64,000 bases of DNA from Paenarthrobacter nicotinovorans. GTDB taxonomy: Bacteria > Actinomycetota > Actinomycetes > Actinomycetales > Micrococcaceae. The stretch is taken from the NCBI RefSeq assembly GCF_021919345.1, contig NZ_CP089293.1, forward strand, positions 3,410,001 through 3,474,000, read 5' to 3'. This document shows, one piece after another, positions 17,796-25,493 of the stretch. The translations under genes were made by a program, and so were the position numbers. The notes under the pieces are model-generated. The model worked only from the letters and a program-made list of their open reading frames with translations, searched no databases and was not told the DNA's origin. Numbering within the stretch: position 1 is the first letter of the stretch; the number at the start of each line of letters is the position of its first letter.

Positions 17796-18272
17796 ATGAG
17801 TGACTTCTTTCGGCGGCACATCTTCAACATCATCGCCGCAGTCTTCCTCGCTTTGTTCGTCCTCGTGTGGACTACTGTGCTGCTGCGGGTCGGGACCTGG
17901 GTGCCCACCGGCGGCGCCAAAGCCCCCGAACTCAACGGCGCCCTGGTGACCGCGGCGGGAGTCCTGGCGACCTCGCTGAGTTCCCTGACGGCGTCGGCCT
18001 TGGGTTTCACCATCGCCGAAGTCAAGAGCGGGAACCAGAAGGCCGGCGACCCGAATCCCGTGATCCGCCCGTCAGAGGTGGCCATGAAACTCTCTGGCCG
18101 GGTGATCTTCGCCATCATGGTCTACATGACCATGGGGATGCTGGTCCTGGTGGTCTGGTTATTCAAAGGACAGGCATCCACGGATCTGATCGGTGCTTTC
18201 GCCCTGTCCCTGCTGGGCTGGCTCATCGGCGCAGCGGGAGTGGTCTTCCAAACGGAGAAGACCGAGCCCTAG
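17796..18272 (+). CDS. Small four-helix membrane protein of unknown function
   Basis: A 158-residue protein with four predicted membrane segments: IIAAVFLALFVLVWTTVLLR near the N terminus, a second weaker segment around residues 48-75, VIFAIMVYMTMGMLVLVVWL, and a C-terminal segment GAFALSLLGWLIGAAGVVF. No enzyme or transport motif is seen. ATG 17796 follows GGGGTGAG; a GTG two codons earlier is the alternative. It is convergent with the deacetylase gene, with only 23 bp between stops. I do not recognise a family. Confidence 0.75.
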   Translation: MSDFFRRHIFNIIAAVFLALFVLVWTTVLLRVGTWVPTGGAKAPELNGALVTAAGVLATSLSSLTASALGFTIAEVKSGNQKAGDPNPVIRPSEVAMKLSGRVIFAIMVYMTMGMLVLVVWLFKGQASTDLIGAFALSLLGWLIGAAGVVFQTEKTEP

Positions 18273-18295
18273 CTTAAGGCCCCACGAACCGCGCC

Positions 18296-19522
18296 TTAGT
18301 CGAACCACGGATCCAATCCATACAGCGGGAAGATTTCCTTACGGGTCGCTATGACCGTCCGGTCAACCTCGTCAGCGGGATCGTAGCCAACCTCCCAGGA
18401 GCGCCACCAGACGTCAACGTCGTCACCCATCGACTCCGGTGCCGTCACTCCGTACGTTTCCTTCACATAGGTCCGCCAGGCTTCCGGCACCGGGGTGCTG
18501 AGCGGCACAGGGCGCTGCGTCACCATGCCGATCAGGTGGCTCCACGCGCGCGGCACAACGCCGGTGACGTCGTAGCCGCCTCCCCCGGTGGCGATCCAAC
18601 GGTTGTCGCAATAGCGGGCAGCAAGACTCGCGACGGCGGAAGCGGCCTCGCGCTGTCCGTCGATACTCAGGTTGAGGTGCGTCAGGGGATCGTTCCGATG
18701 CGAGTCGCAGCCGTGCTGGCTCACGATCACCTCAGGTTGGAAGGCTCCCACCAGCTGCGGAACCACAGCATGGAAAGCCCGCAACCAGGCGGCGTCCCCA
18801 GTGAACGTCGGAAGCGCAACGTTGACTGCTGTTCCGATCGCGTCCGGCCCACCGGTTTCGTTGGCGAAACCCGTTCCGGGGAACAGCGTGAGGCCTGTTT
18901 CGTGGAGGCTGATGGTCATGACGCGGGGGTCGTTCCAGAAAATACCCTGCGTGCCGTCCCCGTGGTGGGCGTCGACGTCGATGCTCACCACGCGCTGCAC
19001 ACCGCCGTCGAGCAGCCGCTGGATGGCCATGGCGACATCGTTGTAAACGCAGAATCCGCTGGCCCGCTCCCGGGCGGCGTGGTGCATGCCGCCGCTGAAG
19101 TTCACGGCCCGCACAGCGCGGCCGGAAAGGATGGTGTCAGCCGCCAGAAGCGATCCTCCGGCCAGGCGGGCGCTGGCTTCATGCATTCCTAAAAAGGCGG
19201 GGTCGTCTTCGGTGCCCAGGCCACGGTCTTCCTCCGGAGTGGACGGGTCTTCGCTGACGCGGCGAACCGCCGCCACATATCCGGGGCTGTGGACAGAAAG
19301 AAGTTCGACGTCGGTCGCCACGTTGGGTGCCTCCACCGCCACATGATGGTGTCCGAAGAGTCCCAACGATTCCGCGAGGCGGGCTGTCAGTTCCAGCCGC
19401 TGCGGAGCCATGGGATGGCCCGGACCAAAATTGTAGGCAGTCATGGCTGGATCCCACACCACCGTCGTTGGCAGTGCGGACCGCGTAATGCTGGAAGCAG
19501 CTGTTCCAAGCCTGGAGTTCAT
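18296..19522 (-). CDS. acuC: AcuC-like acetoin-utilization / class II histone-deacetylase fold protein
   Basis: A 408-residue zinc deacetylase-fold protein. Typical AcuC features: YNFGPGHPMAPQRLELT at the N terminus, NFSGGMHHAARERASGFCVYND, the zinc motif VSIDVDAHHGDGTQ, MTISLHETG, VSQHGCDSHRNDPL and ATGGGGYD. In Bacillus, AcuC reactivates acetyl-CoA synthetase by lysine deacetylation. An acs gene is encoded 27 kb away in this window, so the same role is plausible here, although no acetyltransferase partner is adjacent. ATG 19522 is the first start; no strong ribosome site is visible. Downstream it meets the small membrane protein gene. Confidence 0.87.
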   Translation of the reverse strand: MNSRLGTAASSITRSALPTTVVWDPAMTAYNFGPGHPMAPQRLELTARLAESLGLFGHHHVAVEAPNVATDVELLSVHSPGYVAAVRRVSEDPSTPEEDRGLGTEDDPAFLGMHEASARLAGGSLLAADTILSGRAVRAVNFSGGMHHAARERASGFCVYNDVAMAIQRLLDGGVQRVVSIDVDAHHGDGTQGIFWNDPRVMTISLHETGLTLFPGTGFANETGGPDAIGTAVNVALPTFTGDAAWLRAFHAVVPQLVGAFQPEVIVSQHGCDSHRNDPLTHLNLSIDGQREAASAVASLAARYCDNRWIATGGGGYDVTGVVPRAWSHLIGMVTQRPVPLSTPVPEAWRTYVKETYGVTAPESMGDDVDVWWRSWEVGYDPADEVDRTVIATRKEIFPLYGLDPWFD

Positions 19523-19624
19523 CCAGAACAGGCTACCTGAGGCTGGAACGCCTCAACGCCCGGTTACGCGCGCGAATAGTGGTTTACTACTCAGGAAAGC
19601 TTGTTTCAACCAAGGAAGAACGCC

Positions 19625-21058
19625 ATGTCCCACAGCCAGTCGCGGTCAACGAGCCCGAGCAACTGGCAACCCATTCAGCAGGAACGCGAAGGTCTCTGGA
19701 TCTTCACGCGCGTGCGTGACTTCATCGACAACATTGCCAACACCTCACCGGCGCGTTTGGCACTGACGGTGTTCGCCGTCGTCATCCTGTTCTTCACTGG
19801 ATTGCTGTCCCTTCCCGCGGCCTCGACGGAAGGGGTGGTGACGCCACTGCACCAGGCTCTGTTCACTGCCGTATCGAGTGTCTGCGTCACCGGGTTGACT
19901 GTGGTTTCCACAGCCACCCATTGGACGTTTTTCGGCCAGCTCGTCATCCTGGTCGGCATCTTCGTTGGAGGCTTGGGCACCCTCACGCTGGCCTCACTCC
20001 TGGCCCTCATGGTCAGCAAGCGGCTCGGTGTGCGCGGCAAGCTCATCGCACAGGAAGCCATGAACAACGCAGGCCGCCTCGGTGAGGTGGGTACCCTGCT
20101 CCGAATCGTGATCGTGACCTCGGTGGTCATCGAAGGGGCCCTCGCACTGGCGCTCATTCCGCGCTTCATAGTGCTCGGCGAAGACTTTTGGCAAGCGGTG
20201 TGGCACGGAGTTTTCTACTCGATCTCTTCTTTCAACAACGCCGGTTTCACGCCCCACTCGGACGGCATCGTGCCCTACGAAACCGACCTCTGGATACTTG
20301 TGCCCCTGATGCTCGGGGTCTTCCTCGGCAGCCTGGGCTTCCCGGTAGTGATGGTGCTGCAGCAGAACGGGCTCAACTGGAAGAAATGGAACCTCCACAC
20401 CAAGCTCACCATCCAGGTTTCCTTTATCCTGCTCGTCGCCGGCACAGTGCTCTGGGCCATGATGGAGTGGGACAACGTGCGGACCATCGCGAACATGGAC
20501 CTCGGCGACAAGATCACGCATTCGCTCTTTGCGTCCGTAATGACGCGTTCGGGCGGCTTCAACCTGGTGGACCAGAACCACATGGAATCCACCACCATGC
20601 TCCTCACCGACGCACTCATGTTTGCCGGCGGCGGGTCCGCCTCCACAGCAGGTGGCATCAAAGTGACCACCATTGCCGTCATGTTCCTTGCCATCATGGC
20701 CGAAGCCCGCGGTGACGCCGATGTGAAGGTCTACGGTCGTACCATTCCCCAAGGCACCATGCGTGTGGCCATTTCGGTGATCGTTGCTGGCGCCACCTTG
20801 GTATCCGTGGCAGCATTCTTGTTGCTCTCCATCAGCGGAGCGTCACTGGACCGGGTGCTTTTCGAATCCATCTCCGCCTTCGCCACCGTGGGACTCAGCA
20901 CCAACCTCAGTGCCGAGCTGCCGCCGTCGGGAGTTTATGTACTGACAGCGCTGATGTTCGCCGGACGCGTCGGCACAGTAACCCTTGCAGCCGGCCTGGC
21001 CCTGCGCCAGCGCAGCCAGCTGTTCCACTACCCGGAAGAGAGGCCAATCATTGGCTAA
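19625..21058 (+). CDS. ktrB: Ktr/Trk potassium uptake membrane subunit
   Basis: A 477-residue K+-translocating protein of the TrkH/KtrB family. Four M1-pore-M2-like repeats can be followed, with selectivity-filter-like sequences SSVCVTGLTV, SSFNNAGFTPHSDG, TRSGGFNLVD and AFATVGLSTNL. The GGGSASTAGGIKVTT gate-loop segment is intact. An N-terminal cytoplasmic arm of about 45 residues precedes the first helix. ATG 19625 follows AAGGAAG; a TTG at 19601 is in frame upstream. The regulatory subunit overlaps the stop codon by 8 bp, so the pair is one operon. A function in K+ homeostasis at the cytoplasmic membrane is secure from family knowledge. Confidence 0.94.
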   Translation: MSHSQSRSTSPSNWQPIQQEREGLWIFTRVRDFIDNIANTSPARLALTVFAVVILFFTGLLSLPAASTEGVVTPLHQALFTAVSSVCVTGLTVVSTATHWTFFGQLVILVGIFVGGLGTLTLASLLALMVSKRLGVRGKLIAQEAMNNAGRLGEVGTLLRIVIVTSVVIEGALALALIPRFIVLGEDFWQAVWHGVFYSISSFNNAGFTPHSDGIVPYETDLWILVPLMLGVFLGSLGFPVVMVLQQNGLNWKKWNLHTKLTIQVSFILLVAGTVLWAMMEWDNVRTIANMDLGDKITHSLFASVMTRSGGFNLVDQNHMESTTMLLTDALMFAGGGSASTAGGIKVTTIAVMFLAIMAEARGDADVKVYGRTIPQGTMRVAISVIVAGATLVSVAAFLLLSISGASLDRVLFESISAFATVGLSTNLSAELPPSGVYVLTALMFAGRVGTVTLAAGLALRQRSQLFHYPEERPIIG

Positions 21059-21737
21059 CACCACGGGGGCTGCCAACCGCCCCGCACACAATGCCCCAGT
21101 GCTGGTCATTGGCCTGGGCCGGTTCGGCTCTGCCACAGCCGAGCAATTGGTGAAGCAGGGCCGCGAAGTTTTGGCCATCGAGCGCGACCGCACGCTGGTT
21201 CAAAAGTGGGCCCCTGTGCTGACGCACGTTGTGGAGGCCGATGCCACCAACATCGATGCCCTCCGCCAATTGGGTGCCCAGGAGTTCAGCTCCGCCGTAG
21301 TGGGCGTGGGCACCTCCATTGAATCGTCCGTGCTCATCACCGTGAACCTAGTGGACCTCGGCATCCAGCACCTCTGGGTCAAGGCCATCACCCCCTCGCA
21401 CGGCAAGATCCTCACCCGCATCGGCGCCAACCACGTGATCTACCCGGAGGCCGACGCCGGCGTGCGCGCCGCCCATCTGGTATCGGGCAGGATGCTGGAC
21501 TTCATCGAGTTCGACGACGACTACGCAATCGTCAAGATGTACCCGCCCAAGGAAACGGTTGGCTTCACGCTGGAAGAGTCCAAGGTCCGTTCCAAATACG
21601 GTGTGACGATTGTCGGCGTGAAAACCCCCGGCGAAGACTTCACCTACGCCCGGCCGGAAACCAAAGTGTCCGGCCACGACATGTTGATCGTGTCCGGACA
21701 CGTAGACCTGCTGGAGCGGTTCGCCGCCCGCCCGTAG
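21051..21737 (+). CDS. ktrA: Ktr/Trk potassium uptake regulatory subunit (RCK protein)
   Basis: A 228-residue peripheral protein gating KtrB. The N-terminal RCK/TrkA-N domain has the nucleotide-binding strand VLVIGLGRFGSATAEQLV and acidic end AIERDR; the C-terminal TrkA-C domain (about residues 145-225) binds a small regulator in family members. The start is taken as TTG 21051, which overlaps the ktrB stop by 8 bp and has GAAGAGAGG upstream. The longer frame starting at 20985 would lie deep inside ktrB. Expression is thus coupled to ktrB. Confidence 0.93.
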   Translation: MANTTGAANRPAHNAPVLVIGLGRFGSATAEQLVKQGREVLAIERDRTLVQKWAPVLTHVVEADATNIDALRQLGAQEFSSAVVGVGTSIESSVLITVNLVDLGIQHLWVKAITPSHGKILTRIGANHVIYPEADAGVRAAHLVSGRMLDFIEFDDDYAIVKMYPPKETVGFTLEESKVRSKYGVTIVGVKTPGEDFTYARPETKVSGHDMLIVSGHVDLLERFAARP

Positions 21738-21755
21738 CCACTGATTTTTGGTACA

Positions 21756-21792
21756 GCAAACGCCCTTCCGCCGCTCGCGGGAGGGCGTTTGC
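21756..21792. terminator. Bidirectional terminator between ktrA and proC
   Basis: GCAAACGCCCTTCC pairs with GGGAGGGCGTTTGC with one internal mismatch around a nine-base loop, between convergent ktrA and proC. Poly-T is absent, but the stem is strong. Confidence 0.75.
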
Positions 21793-21801
21793 CGTAGGGA
21801 A

Positions 21802-22632
21802 CTAGCCGAGCTGCTTGGTGATCTCCGCTGCGCGGGCCGCTGCAGCCCTGGCGCCGTCGGCAATGATCCTGGGGATCCCGCCGTCGTCAAATGCCATGAT
21901 GGCGCGTTCAGTCGTGCCGTTGGGGCTCGTGACGGCGATGCGGAGCGCACGCGGGTCCGCCCCCGGTTCGGCCAGCATGAAACCTGCACCGGCCACCGTC
22001 TCGCGTGCCAGCATCAGGGAGAGTTCTTCGTCCAGGCCAAGCTCCACGCCCGCAGCAGCCATTGCTTCAGCCAAATAGAACGCGTAGGCCGGGCCCGAGC
22101 CACTGATGGCCGACAACGCGTCCACCTGCTCTTCGGGAACCTCAACCACCTTGCCGGCACCGGCCAACGCCGTTTTGACCTTCTCCAGCTGTTCCGGCGT
22201 GCAGTGCGTTCCAGGCGAAACAGACACGACGCCGCGGCCCAGCCTGGCAGGGGTGTTGGGCATGGTGCGGATCACCGGCTGGCCTTCCGGCAGCGCCGCC
22301 TCAAGCTGCGCGATGGAAACGGCCGCAGCGACGCTCACCACAATGGTGTCCTTCGACAATGACGGGCTGATTTCCCGGGCAAGATCCGTAATGCCCACTG
22401 GTTTCACTCCGAGGATGACCATCCCGGAACCTTTGGTCGCCAGCTTGTTGTTGTCCGGTTCTTCTTCGCCGGCGATCGCCATAACGCCGTGCCGCTGGGC
22501 AAGTTCATCGGCGCGTTCCGGCCGGCGAACCGTTGCCACGATGTCGGAGGGATCCGTGCCCGCTGCGAGCAGACCCCCCATGATTGCCTCGTTCATGGAT
22601 CCACAGCCAAGGAAAGCGATTCGGTTGCTCAT
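21802..22632 (-). CDS. proC: Pyrroline-5-carboxylate reductase
   Basis: A 276-residue enzyme for the last step of proline synthesis, reducing 1-pyrroline-5-carboxylate with NAD(P)H. The N-terminal Rossmann motif FLGCGSMNEAIMGGL, VILGVKPV, the MPNTPARLGRG motif and the C-terminal signature AISGSGPAYAFYLAEAM with TVAGAGFML are all present. ATG 22632 starts directly at the Rossmann strand with GGAG upstream; the longer frame to 22698 has no family support. It stands downstream of the ppx/isomerase pair on the same strand, a neighbourhood common in actinobacteria, but 318 bp separate it from them. Confidence 0.96.
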   Translation of the reverse strand: MSNRIAFLGCGSMNEAIMGGLLAAGTDPSDIVATVRRPERADELAQRHGVMAIAGEEEPDNNKLATKGSGMVILGVKPVGITDLAREISPSLSKDTIVVSVAAAVSIAQLEAALPEGQPVIRTMPNTPARLGRGVVSVSPGTHCTPEQLEKVKTALAGAGKVVEVPEEQVDALSAISGSGPAYAFYLAEAMAAAGVELGLDEELSLMLARETVAGAGFMLAEPGADPRALRIAVTSPNGTTERAIMAFDDGGIPRIIADGARAAAARAAEITKQLG

Positions 22633-22950
22633 GGCTCCATCATTGCAGCAGACCTCGGACAGGGTCGAATGGGTTCCGGATTCACAGCTTGTTCCCAAGG
22701 TTATTGCAGGCAGTACCCATGCTTGGTCCGTAACTTAGTAGTTACCTCATTGAGGGTGCGAGTGATGAGGCGGGCATGGGGATGTCCGCCAGCAGCACCG
22801 GTGGCCGGGCGGGTTTTCCCCCATTTCCCGATTCGGCCGCCGGTGCTTTCGCATTTAAGAGCCTGTTCAGGCGCCGGCAGGCAGCCCTGAACTGTTCGCA
22901 TGGCCCGCCGTGGAACGGCAGGCCAAGCGAACAACCCGGGAAATTACTGC
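22633..22950. other. Structured non-coding gap between isomerase-like gene and proC
   Basis: This 318-bp stretch has no ORF I would support. It contains three inverted repeats: GTAACT/AGTTAC around 22728-22743, CCTCAT/ATGAGG around 22745-22770, and a 13-bp stem at 22795-22846. It may hold the proC promoter and a terminator for the upstream ppx operon. Confidence 0.5.
22795..22846. terminator. Large hairpin upstream of proC
   Basis: GCACCGGTGGCCG pairs with CGGCCGCCGGTGC (one G-T pair), around a 26-nt loop. On the plus strand it is followed by TTT and an A/T-rich stretch; on the minus strand, the direction of the flanking genes, there is no U tract. It may be a factor-independent terminator in either sense or an mRNA structure. 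Confidence 0.45.
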
Positions 22951-23781
22951 CTAGCCACGCTCCGCGTTTGCCGGGATCGTGAGGTGCTGCCGGGCGAAAC
23001 GCAGGGTTTCGGCGAGCATTTCCTCCCGCTCCCCCGCCACCTTCGCCTTGCGGGTGGAAATCTCTGCCACCACAACGCCGTCGAAGCCGGTGGCTGCCAA
23101 GTGCTGCAGGGCATCCGCGCACTGTTGGGTTCCCGTGCCAGGAACCAAGTGTTCGTCCTTGCCCGAGCCCGAGCCGTCCGTCAGGTGGACGTGCCTGAGT
23201 TTGCTTCCCAGGGCCTTGATGGCCTCCAGGCTGTTTGCTCCAGCAGTGGCGGCATGCGAGAAGTCCCACGTGACGTCGTCGTAATCCTGTCCCAGCGGAT
23301 CCCAGTGCGGCAGGTAAGCCACCGCTTCCCGACCCCGTACGCGCCACGGATACATGTTCTCGACGGCGATGCGGACCTGGTAGGTCGTCGCGATCTCACG
23401 GACGCCTTCAACGAAGTTCTCCGCGTAGTTGGACTGCCAGCGGAAAGGCGGATGGACCACCACGGTATCGCAACCCACTTCAGCGGCCATCTGGCAGGAT
23501 TTCTCGATCTTGTTCCACGCCGTGCCCCACACCTGCTGGGTCAACAGCAGGGTGGGTGCGTGGATGGAGACGATCTCCTGGTTGTAGCGGTGGCTGAGCT
23601 GGATCAGGGCAGCGGGGTCCTGGCTCACGGCGTTGTTGGTGACCATCACTTCAACGCCCTCGTAGCCCAGGTCCTGGGCGACGGCGAAAGCGTCATGGAC
23701 ACTCAGGGGATAGACGGAGGCGCTGGACAGCGCCACTGGGATCTGGCGGTCATTCACTTCAGGTTCGACGTCGTTGCTCAT
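22951..23781 (-). CDS. Sugar phosphate isomerase/epimerase-like TIM barrel (AP endonuclease 2 family)
   Basis: A 276-residue xylose-isomerase-like barrel. Metal-binding-type residues appear along strand ends in the expected order: SIHAP, VVVHPPF, AVENMYPW, WDFSHA, HVHLTDGSG and VAEIST. The family includes hydroxypyruvate isomerase, inosose dehydratase and endonuclease IV, so the substrate is not assignable. ATG 23781 begins one base after the stop of the Ppx/GppA gene on the same strand (1-bp gap), so they are cotranscribed. That pairing is frequent in actinobacteria, but its purpose is not established as far as I know. Confidence 0.82.
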   Translation of the reverse strand: MSNDVEPEVNDRQIPVALSSASVYPLSVHDAFAVAQDLGYEGVEVMVTNNAVSQDPAALIQLSHRYNQEIVSIHAPTLLLTQQVWGTAWNKIEKSCQMAAEVGCDTVVVHPPFRWQSNYAENFVEGVREIATTYQVRIAVENMYPWRVRGREAVAYLPHWDPLGQDYDDVTWDFSHAATAGANSLEAIKALGSKLRHVHLTDGSGSGKDEHLVPGTGTQQCADALQHLAATGFDGVVVAEISTRKAKVAGEREEMLAETLRFARQHLTIPANAERG

Positions 23782-23782
23782 C

Positions 23783-24904
23783 TCAGGAGGCCAGCCCGCC
23801 TGCCGCGGGGGCTGGAATGGGGGAAGGGGCAGGGGTATTCACCGGGACCGGAAACTCTTTCACATCCGGGTGGGAATCTTTATATTCGGCGCTTCGGCCG
23901 TCTTCCTTGGCCGCTTTCTTTTTTGATTTGTCCTTCTTCCTTTTCCCCACGTGGGGTGCGGGGTCGAGGGCTTCCTCAAAAACCAATTGGTCCAGCCGGC
24001 GCAGGATCAAGCCTTCCCGCAGTGCCCACGGACAGATCTCCATGGTGGGGAATTCGAAAAGTTCCAGCGCCGCTTCAGCGACCAGGGCACCAGCCAACAG
24101 CTGGCGCGCCCGGGCATCCGAGACACCTGGGAGGTACAGCCTGTCTTCCACCGTCATGGCCGAAATCCGCTGCGCCCACAAGCCCAGGTCCGCCGCATGG
24201 AGCTCGCGCTTCACATAGGGTCCGGCGGCGCTGGGAGCGGCGCCGGCAATACGGGCCAGTGAACGGAAGGACTTGGATGTGCCGGCCACAAGATTAGCGC
24301 GGCCGAGTTCGTGGAAATTGCGGACAACGGGCTTCAAGGTGGAGCGGATGTAGCGCCGGAGTTCCTTGACGCTCTTGGCGCTGGGAGGGTCGTCGTGGAG
24401 CCAGTCCCGCGTCAACCGGCTGGCACCCAGAGGGACCGAGGTGGCGAACTCCGGGAGCTCGTCTGTGCCGTAAGCCATTTCGAAGGAGCCGCCTCCGATG
24501 TCCAGGTCCAGGATCGGCCCGGCGCCCCAGCCATACCAACGGCGCACGGCGAAGAACGTCATGGAGGCTTCTTCGCTGCCTGTTAGTTCCTGGAGGGTCA
24601 CAGTGGTTTCGTGCTTGACCCTGGCCAGGACCTCGGGCCCGTTGGTTGCCTCCCGGATGGCCGAGGTACAGAAGGCCAGGAGGTCCTCCGCTTTGTGGCT
24701 GGCCGCGAACTCCCAGGCCTCCAGGACGAATTCGATGAGCTCATGCTGGCCGGCGTCGTTGATGTTGCCATCACCGTCGAGGTATTGCACCAGTGACAGC
24801 GGACGCTTGTGGGAGGCGAAAGCTACCGGGCGCGCGCCGGGGTGGGCGTCCACCAGCAGAAGGTGGACGGTATTGGACCCGATGTCGAGAACGCCAAGAC
24901 GCAT
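23783..24904 (-). CDS. Ppx/GppA exopolyphosphatase-guanosine pentaphosphatase family protein
   Basis: A 373-residue ASKHA-fold phosphatase. The N terminus RLGVLDIGSNTVHLLL is the first phosphate-binding loop, and LDIGGGSFEMAYG the second. TSAIREATNG and AGTSKSFRSLARIAG are further family motifs. It should hydrolyse polyphosphate or pppGpp. After residue about 310 comes a strongly basic segment (GKRKKDKSKKKAAKEDGR) and a Pro/Ala-rich tail, not part of the catalytic fold; it may bind polyphosphate or nucleic acid. ATG 24904 is chosen because the fold begins there; a GTG five codons upstream is an alternative. It is cotranscribed with the barrel protein downstream. Confidence 0.9.
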   Translation of the reverse strand: MRLGVLDIGSNTVHLLLVDAHPGARPVAFASHKRPLSLVQYLDGDGNINDAGQHELIEFVLEAWEFAASHKAEDLLAFCTSAIREATNGPEVLARVKHETTVTLQELTGSEEASMTFFAVRRWYGWGAGPILDLDIGGGSFEMAYGTDELPEFATSVPLGASRLTRDWLHDDPPSAKSVKELRRYIRSTLKPVVRNFHELGRANLVAGTSKSFRSLARIAGAAPSAAGPYVKRELHAADLGLWAQRISAMTVEDRLYLPGVSDARARQLLAGALVAEAALELFEFPTMEICPWALREGLILRRLDQLVFEEALDPAPHVGKRKKDKSKKKAAKEDGRSAEYKDSHPDVKEFPVPVNTPAPSPIPAPAAGGLAS

Positions 24905-24966
24905 TCTGCCATTATTCACCGATTTGAAGCCCGGTAAGCAACTTGGCGGTGACGTTTCGCCGACGC

Positions 24967-24994
24967 GAAGGAAGCCAGCTGCCTGGCTTCCTTC
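24967..24994. terminator. Hairpin terminator after the SseB-like gene
   Basis: A perfect 12-bp stem, GAAGGAAGCCAG with its complement, around loop CTGC. It overlaps the stop region of the gene ending at 24994 and precedes ppx on the same strand. It can separate the two transcripts. Confidence 0.6.
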
Positions 24995-25428
24995 TATTCC
25001 GCCTGATCTGCTGCCTCGTCCGCCCGCTTGAAGTCGCGGCGGATATTCGCGATGCCCTCAGGGTCGATTTCGAAGCCGAATTCGCTTCCCGGGTTGATGA
25101 CCATGCCGAGCTCATCACCGATGTTTCCAAGGATGGCTGAACCCATGGTGCCCAGGACGTGCGGTGCGGCCTCGAGGAAGCGGTCGTCAACGCGGCTGGG
25201 ATGGCTGAACACTGCAAGAACGGGTTGTCCGTCGGCGTTCGAGAGCACCAACGGCTCAACCGAGGAGTCAGGTCCGTCCACCGCTTCCGAGCTGACGAGG
25301 TAGACCTCGTTGTTCAGGAAAGCGAGGATGACGTCCACGGGGTTCGCGTCCGGCTGGTCGGCCAAGGCGAGCTTCGCCTCGAGGTCGTTCAAGGGTCCGT
25401 TGTCCGGGGAATCCGTCTGTTCAGTCAT
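24994..25428 (-). CDS. SseB-like N-terminal domain protein
   Basis: A 144-residue acidic cytoplasmic protein. It has the SseB-type arrangement: a helical start (NDLEAKLALADQP), VDVILAFLNNEVYLVSS, QPVLAVFSHPSRVDDRFLE, and a hydrophobic GTMGSAILGNIGDELGMVIN followed by FGFEIDPEGIANIRRDF. Family members are small adaptor-like proteins of ill-defined role. ATG 25428 is the only sensible start. It lies 65 bp downstream of topA on the same strand and may share its transcript. Confidence 0.75.
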   Translation of the reverse strand: MTEQTDSPDNGPLNDLEAKLALADQPDANPVDVILAFLNNEVYLVSSEAVDGPDSSVEPLVLSNADGQPVLAVFSHPSRVDDRFLEAAPHVLGTMGSAILGNIGDELGMVINPGSEFGFEIDPEGIANIRRDFKRADEAADQAE

Positions 25429-25493
25429 GGTTCTACTCGACCACGATGACGGCCGGGACGCAATTCGCGAATGCTTCCCCGCCGACGTCCCGG

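Noticed and set aside
19523..19624. Cyclic-di-AMP riboswitch ahead of the potassium uptake genes
   Set aside because: The gap is about 100 bp, too short for the known element, and no matching stems are seen.
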